Shown here: positions 58,184 to 64,000 of the stretch, in pieces | Layout of the letters: every line of letters begins with the position of its first letter | How positions within the stretch are numbered: position 1 is the first letter of the stretch | Assembly: GCA_964035545.1 (NCBI GenBank) | Contig: OZ037766.1 | Coordinates: 22,535,767-22,599,766 of the forward strand | Source of the DNA: Bugula neritina | Taxonomy: Eukaryota; Bryozoa; Gymnolaemata; Cheilostomatida; Bugulidae | DNA: 64,000 nucleotides | Direction: 5' to 3' | The notes under the pieces: model-generated | Database searches by the model: none | What the model was told of the DNA's origin: nothing | The model's input: only the letters and a program-made list of their open reading frames with translations | Made by a program: the position numbers and the translations under genes

Positions 58184-61100
58184 TCACTTCCTGGCATAGG
58201 CGGGTGTATTTAGTAAAACAGCATACGAGGACAAAGCCTTTTCCAGCTCCACTAGTACAGAGTCAGACTTGGAATGAATACAACTTACAAGATGTGGATA
58301 TAAGCTGATTATTCTCTCCCAAATGCTGTGGTCGACTGAAACAAACAGCAGACAATGGAGACTGACTTTCAGTGACTGATAAAGTTTATACTGACTTACA
58401 AATGTTTGAGGTAGATTCTTGAAAAAATTGATTCCTAATACTAAGCCAAAGAATCATGCTTGGTTACCATCAAATGAGTAGATAAGAAGCAGAGCTGATC
58501 GGTTTGACTACTCTGACACACTATGGACACCACACATGTCATAGTCACACGCTATAGTCACACGCTATAGTCACACGCTGTAGTCACACGCTATAGACAC
58601 ACGCACTATAGTGTACTGAACGCACTATAGCTATGTACTAAATTAACAAAAAAACAATAATTGACAACAGAAGCAGGCAGAAAGGATTAAGTTGAACAGC
58701 TACAAACCTGAATCCCGAGTCAACTTCTGCAGAGAACTGATCAATGTTGTCATAGTCTGTATTGCTGAGACAACCTCGTTCACCTGACTTCTAAAACAAG
58801 TCATATAATTAAATGCTGCATGGTTACTTTGCCACATTGCAATTTATTTCTTTAGAGGCTTCACAGCTCTACACATATATTCTGATACTACTTTATAACT
58901 GTGTTGGCGCTACTAGATGGGTGAGCAAGTGTAGTAGGAGAGAGGACTGCACATTACACAGCAGGGAGGGGGAGCAGGGGGAGCAGGGGGGGGGGGTAGA
59001 GGTTAGAGTGCTACATTACCTAGGAGAGGGGACATTCTGTTTGAGTTGTATATCTTTGTTATAATCAGAGATAATTGTAACGCATCTAGTGAGCAACGTC
59101 TGCACTGCAACTTGACTGACTGAAGCTGCTTTGTTCTCTTCATTCACAAAGGAAAATTGAAGAAGAGTTTCAAAACACTTCTGTGTAAATAAATGCCTCA
59201 CTTTCCCACTCACAGGTGCATCTGAAATGAAACATACAAAATTTTTTTACAGCAAGCGTTCTAAAAAGTAAGCTCGTTACTGAATAAGAATAATTAGTAA
59301 TGCAAACTAATAAAAACTTGACTCATCTTTCACAGGAATCAAGAAACATAATTCAAGTCTTCTTATTTTAAATCAAACACATTTTTTGGACTTGAGTAGA
59401 CATTTGACTCACTAATTTATAGGTTTTGAGTTTCTACGCAAAAATTATCTGATAAAATCCAGAATTTACAGAGAATGGTTTTCAATTGCACAAATATAGC
59501 TATGCCTATGATATATCCAACATAATGGCGAAAGAAATTGGCAGTATTATTGGTAAAGGAAATTGAAAAACATAACCAATTCTACTACTTAACCAACTCA
59601 AATCACTTGTCCCCTAAACAAACGTTGCTTGATAAGAGTTTGAGTAAGGAGACCAGTGACAGTGACACGCAAGTTACAGCAGTGTCTCATCTGACAGGAA
59701 ATAACTTACTAGGAGATTGCGAGTGAATAGATCCCCTGTTCAGTATTTGTAGAACAGAGGCTATGAAATCTTTTGGAAGCTCAGAGCTAAACGGCAGGAT
59801 ATCCTTTCTGATCATCTCAACTATCTGCACACAAATAATCCAACATTACAGAGAGCACACAACTACAACAACTGCTCTAATAAATAGAACCACAAACTGA
59901 ATTTTACCTAATAAACAAATGGTTAAAGTGCAAAGATAACTTTCAGTGAGTTTTATGTTCTCTCTTCTAACAGACCCTACATTTATGGTGCATATACTTT
60001 AATGCCTGGTAGATCAGGATTTTAACAGTACTAAAACTGAGTGTCAAAATCTATATGATGAACAAACTGGAGCAAAATGCAGCAATGGGATTGACCAAAA
60101 TATTATTTAATCAAATAGTAAACATTAGATAACACACTAAACAGTCCAGCTTCTCATCTTCCCTAAACTCTGCTAGTGATTGGCTTTCATTGGCCGGCCT
60201 GCAACAAAAAACACAACTGCAAACCAAAAGACCACCACAAGCTGGTCGCTGAAAAAATGGTCTTTGCAGTGCTGCAATTACAAGAAATATATTAATTTCC
60301 AACTATAAGCTGATTTACAAGCAAAATAAACGTAAAGCAGTATTCTGATAAAGAATTTATAAAACTAATTAATAGGTTTAGCAGCTGTACCTTCCAACCT
60401 TCACAGATACAAAAAAAGTAAAGCTATTTTCATAGCCAAACTGTGAAACCTTATTATTGACAATTTAGGGTCCATAAAAACAGATGGTCCGCACACTAAA
60501 AACTGACCAATAAGATTCACTTACACTTTAGGGAAAAGGAAGTCTGACAAGGCTTTGCTGAGGGCCAACCACAAATCAGTAGATGAAGTGGAGGCTACAA
60601 ATAAGTATACCATCCATATTACATCACACATTACACTGCATAACTTACATGTTTACAATCTCTGTGAAATGCTTCGTATTAAGATTATTCAGAAGAAATA
60701 TAATGATTGAAGCGCAAAATTTTACTATTACTTATTGTTCTACAACTAAATTCTAGTGAGCATGCATTAGGTATATAAAAAAGACTGTAACTTACAAACC
60801 AGAATACTGCAGCAGTGTAAAGGTGTAACCGATTTGTAACAACCTTGCTATTCCTTAAAGTAGTTGTTAACATGTGAGTGATGCAGCTACACCTTTTTAT
60901 TCGACTGGAGGCATTATCAAACTTTCCTCAAAAGCCAAACATTTACAGATTGTAGAGAAAATTTTGGCTATCTCCTTACTTGCAAAGGCATAATAAAGAT
61001 TTCAGGTAGATTTTATACACTGATGTAAACTAGATATTTATATTGTATGGTTATCACTGCTTTCAGACATTATACAGATACTATATAGTATATACTCAGT

Positions 61101-63017
61101 ATAGTATAGTATATAGTCAGTGTGACCCCATGGTAACCATAGCAACACTACTAATGAGAATACAGCCTGTGCAGACCTTTAACTTTGGGTACAGAGAGAC
61201 CAGATCTGACACACTTGAGCAAACACTGCACCGCCAACTTCCAGGTGCTGTCGGATGAGCAGGAGTACTTGGCACCAAGAGGTGTGCTTAAACTCTGTAA
61301 GTTACAAAACAACTTGAGTAACTGAACTCTATGTCAGCATACGTCAACTATGATAGCTATACGACAGGTATATGCCAGCTATATGCTATATATATGTTAT
61401 ATATATGCTATATATATGCCAGCTATATGCTATATATATGTTATCTATACATCAGCTATACACTAGCTGTATGTCAGCTATATTATAGCTATATGCCAAC
61501 TATATGTCGGCTATATGATAGCTAATTACAGTAACTACACCATAAGTACACTGAGCATTACACTGGCTAAACATCTATGCTTCTTGCAAATCTTGGAAAC
61601 CTTTACCATGTCCACAAAACACCCTGGGCTTTACTATAGTCTACTACCACCATCCATAGTATAACAATACCACATTTAAGTAAATAGGCTGTCATACCTG
61701 TATAATACACTTGAGAGTGTCCTCCTGTACCACTGAATCCAAGGAACAACATTTGGAATAAACTTCAGTGGCTAAAGACATGCATTTCTCTGAGAATTCC
61801 GTCATGTCTGAGGCAATGTAACCAGTCTGTATAATGCATAATATAATAAATACAATATAATATACATAATATAATGTATGATATAATATATACTAATATA
61901 ACAGATAGTACAATATACGATATAATATATTTGATATAATATATTTAATATAATAGATAGTATAATGTATGATATAATAAATAATATAACAGATAGTATA
62001 ATGTATGATATAATATGTACTAATATAACAGATAGTATAATGTATGATATAATAAATAATATAACAGATAGTATAATATATGATAGAGGATATAATATAA
62101 CAAAATATAATGTATGATAAAAGATTACATAATATAATAAATAATATAATATATAATACATAATGCATAGCTCATTGGAAAGGCTCTGATAGTTTTTATT
62201 ATTCATCTTGTATAATAAAGTTATGAGAAGAGTGTCCAACACACCTACTATATGACTAGAACAAACCCTTTCCTCTGTATGAAGGTTTAGTGGACATACG
62301 GAATTACTAACATATTTAAATTAAAAGTCTGAGAATGGACATAATTTTGACCGAAATATAAGTGTGAATAGACTGTCAGCTTTAACTTAATTTCTCAATT
62401 CAAACAGAAAACCCAACTGTGAAGCTTGCATGTGTTGCTTATTTCTAATATATAGCAAATAATATGTTGATATTCTAAACAATAAATTAAAACAACAATG
62501 GCTTGAATAAAAAGAAGTGCGTGCGTGTGTGTGTTAACATGGCAAGCAAGGTAAAAGCTGACTTACAGTAAGACCTTTCACACTGTTGGGAGGTTTAACT
62601 TCGACGGCACCAAACGTTGGTACTCTGGTGGCGTACTCACTGCATTTGATGAGATGAGATATGAGTTTAGGGTAGAGTTTCTCTGAGGACTTGATGTGAG
62701 CGACATTCTGCAGATGATAAAGTAGAATACAACATAGTAACAGCAGTCACACATCGGTTGTGGAACTGAAATCTATGATGGACTTGAAAAAGATGAGAGA
62801 ACACAAAAACAGCACATTACCCACGATGAATGGAACATTTTGTAACTTTAGAAAAAATGAGTTTGAGCTTCAGACTAGACACTGTTTACCTCACACAGAC
62901 AAGTGTATGCATCTATGACTGTTTCTTGCACCGGCGTTAGTGTACTTTCATAATTTGTAGGCACTAGGAATGGAGAGGTGTCGCCAGCTATTGGCACAGC
63001 AAGAGTTTGTGACAATA
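58184..63017 (-). CDS. MON2: MON2 homolog, C-terminal part (gene continues beyond right edge)
   Basis: MON2 is a large Golgi-associated scaffold related to BIG/GBF Arf-GEFs but without a Sec7 domain, acting in endosome-to-Golgi traffic. Ten exons in order: 63017-62890, 62707-62567, 61826-61698, 61294-61177, 60594-60525, 60198-60138, 59824-59710, 59221-59020, 58790-58708, 58335-58184. All joins keep phase and give 398 residues ending NTPAYARK-stop. Recognisable blocks: KYSCSSDSTWKLAV, LSKALSDFLFPK, EDEKLDCLIVEMIRKDILPF, LNRGSIHS, KCFETLLQFSFVNE, ISLYPHLVSCIHSK and ELEKALSSYAVLL. The family assignment is from recall of the human C-terminus, without an alignment. The acceptor of the 61826-61698 exon was chosen because it alone gives phase 0. 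No break is seen. Confidence 0.85.
58543..58606. repeat. 13-bp tandem repeat
   Basis: Five units of TAGTCACACGCTA with single changes, in the last MON2 intron. Confidence 0.85.
61360..61530. repeat. AT-rich tandem repeat around GCTATATATATG
   Basis: Variants of CAGCTATATGCTATATATATG repeat through this MON2 intron segment, giving an apparent Tyr/Ile-rich frame that is not a gene. Confidence 0.75.
61835..62165. repeat. Complex AT repeat array in a MON2 intron
   Basis: Higher-order repeats combining ATAATGTATGATATAAT and ATATAACAGATAGT, period about 55 in the middle part. The long minus-strand frames across it are artefacts. Confidence 0.8.
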
Positions 63018-64000
63018 CTGTAAAATATATCCAGTAGGAAGTAGAAAAGAATGAAGGGTTATTTTATCTACATTTCTTAAGGTGTGTTTATACCTTCACC
63101 ATTTTTGGTCAAAAACTCAAATTGGCCGAGTTGAAAATTTCACTGAGTTGCATTGCTTTGTTAAATTTACTCATAAAAATTATTGTATTGCGATGACTTT
63201 CTTAGCCTGTTTCAGCATCAGAATGATAAATCCTTTTATATATCGATATTTAATTATTACTTGCGACTTACTTAAAAACTTATACTGTTCTCCATTTATT
63301 GCATATAATTATGCAGTTGACTCTGGGGATACATATTACTTTTTGAAGGGCATCAAATAGCTATATTTTACTATCAGAAACTGATTTTTAGCACCAATAA
63401 GATGATTTCAAGTAAATTTAAAATTTATAAAGTAGTCCTCAGATGAGTGAGATTAACTGAAAATACTTTTTTCAGCGAAGGTATACACACACCTCTAGTC
63501 TGACTCATTGAGTAACCAATCACATAGTAGTGTAAGAAATCAGAAAATCACCCATAATATGGCGGTAGACAAGGGTGAGACATAAAACATGCAGTCTGTT
63601 AGAAATTGTATTTACTTTTGATATACAGTGAAAGTTGTTGATAAAGCGGCTTACAATTTAGTTCTCAGGAACAATTTAAATGAAACATAGCAAGAAAAGT
63701 CACCACAAAAATATTAATAAACAAAGGAAACATGTATAAATTGTGTTGGGGTTCATGATGGAAATTCAGTCTCAAATCACACGTAATTTGAACATTTTCT
63801 TCGGCTAAGAGTCTGATGTAACTGAACTGATATTTACTTTGTAGCGGAAATGCCGGAGATAGAAAGCAGGCTGAGGGGAGAGAGAAGGGAGAAAATGCAG
63901 CAAAACATAAGCAAATTGTTAAAATATATTATCCCTTCACCAGTTGAATTATCAATGCAGTTGAGCTTGATTAAATTTTGATCATAACATTATTCTACTT
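63018..64000. other. MON2 intron running to the window edge
   Basis: Contains MITE copy B (63081-63493). No further MON2 exon was found before the edge. Confidence 0.45.
63081..63493. mobile_element. MITE of the GGTGTGTTTATACC family, copy B
   Basis: Ends GGTGTGTTTATACCTTCACC and, inverted, GGTGTGTGTATACCTTCGC. The interior GTTGAAAATTTCACTGAGTT matches copy A at 38460-38936, and both have GATTAACTGAAA near the right end. The flanks show no clear duplication. Confidence 0.75.

Noticed and set aside
61043-61294. Plus-strand frame and apparent exon ending before GTAAGT
   Set aside because: The minus strand of the same bases is a MON2 exon (61177-61294) that fits phase and family sequence.
61802-62242. 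146-residue Ile/Tyr-rich minus-strand frame
   Set aside because: AT-rich repeat array; only 61698-61826 is real MON2 coding sequence.
63850-63980. Short plus-strand frame starting MPEIESRLRGERR
   Set aside because: Too short and unsupported by splice sites or similarity; it probably lies in a MON2 intron.

Overview
This is AT-rich, intron-dense animal nuclear DNA. Introns have GT-AG borders, genes are spread over kilobases, and short non-autonomous transposons, tRNA-derived SINEs and microsatellites are abundant. The gene set (syndecan, a NETO-type CUB/LDLa receptor, CDC14, MON2, mitochondrial aspartate aminotransferase, a 6-O-type carbohydrate sulfotransferase) is metazoan. One single-copy-style syndecan and many small exons suggest an invertebrate bilaterian, possibly a marine lophotrochozoan, but the sequence alone does not place it further. 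There is no sign of prokaryotic or viral genes.

Layout. (1) 1-3199, +: 3' exons of an unrecognised cysteine-rich gene. (2) 3272-7509, +: Golgi carbohydrate sulfotransferase in 8 exons. The last exon of gene 1 is also phase-compatible with its exon 2, so the two may be linked. (3) 9597-18570, -: syndecan in 6 coding exons, with an unexpected thyroglobulin type-1-like exon in the ectodomain. (4) 19287-30451, +: mitochondrial aspartate aminotransferase (GOT2) in 10 exons, divergent from syndecan across about 0.7 kb. (5) 31950-32900, -: single-exon two-pass membrane protein resembling TMEM200. (6) 35791-42631, -: CDC14 dual-specificity phosphatase in 12 coding exons. (7) 46337-55212, -: NETO-like receptor (CUB-CUB-LDLa-TM-long tail) in 12 coding exons plus a probable 5' UTR exon near 56521. 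(8) 58184-63017, -: C-terminal 10 exons of MON2; the gene continues past the right edge. All exon joins listed were checked by hand for reading-frame phase. The genes share no obvious pathway beyond several acting at the Golgi, membrane or extracellular matrix.

Mobile and repeated DNA. At least five copies of a tRNA-derived SINE (one with a perfect 14-bp target duplication); three copies of a PIF/Harbinger-like MITE with TTA/TAA duplications; a 478-bp element with a perfect 8-bp duplication; two hAT-like elements; a second MITE family in two copies; a 415-bp fold-back element in GOT2 intron 1; and several minisatellites.

The most interesting item is a 271-bp unit, present as one full and one partial tandem copy at 48694-49204 between two (TA)n tracts inside a NETO intron. 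Each copy carries what reads as a complete type-I hammerhead ribozyme, the layout expected of a retrozyme or a Penelope-like-element derivative. Second is the cysteine-rich CWCV exon in syndecan.
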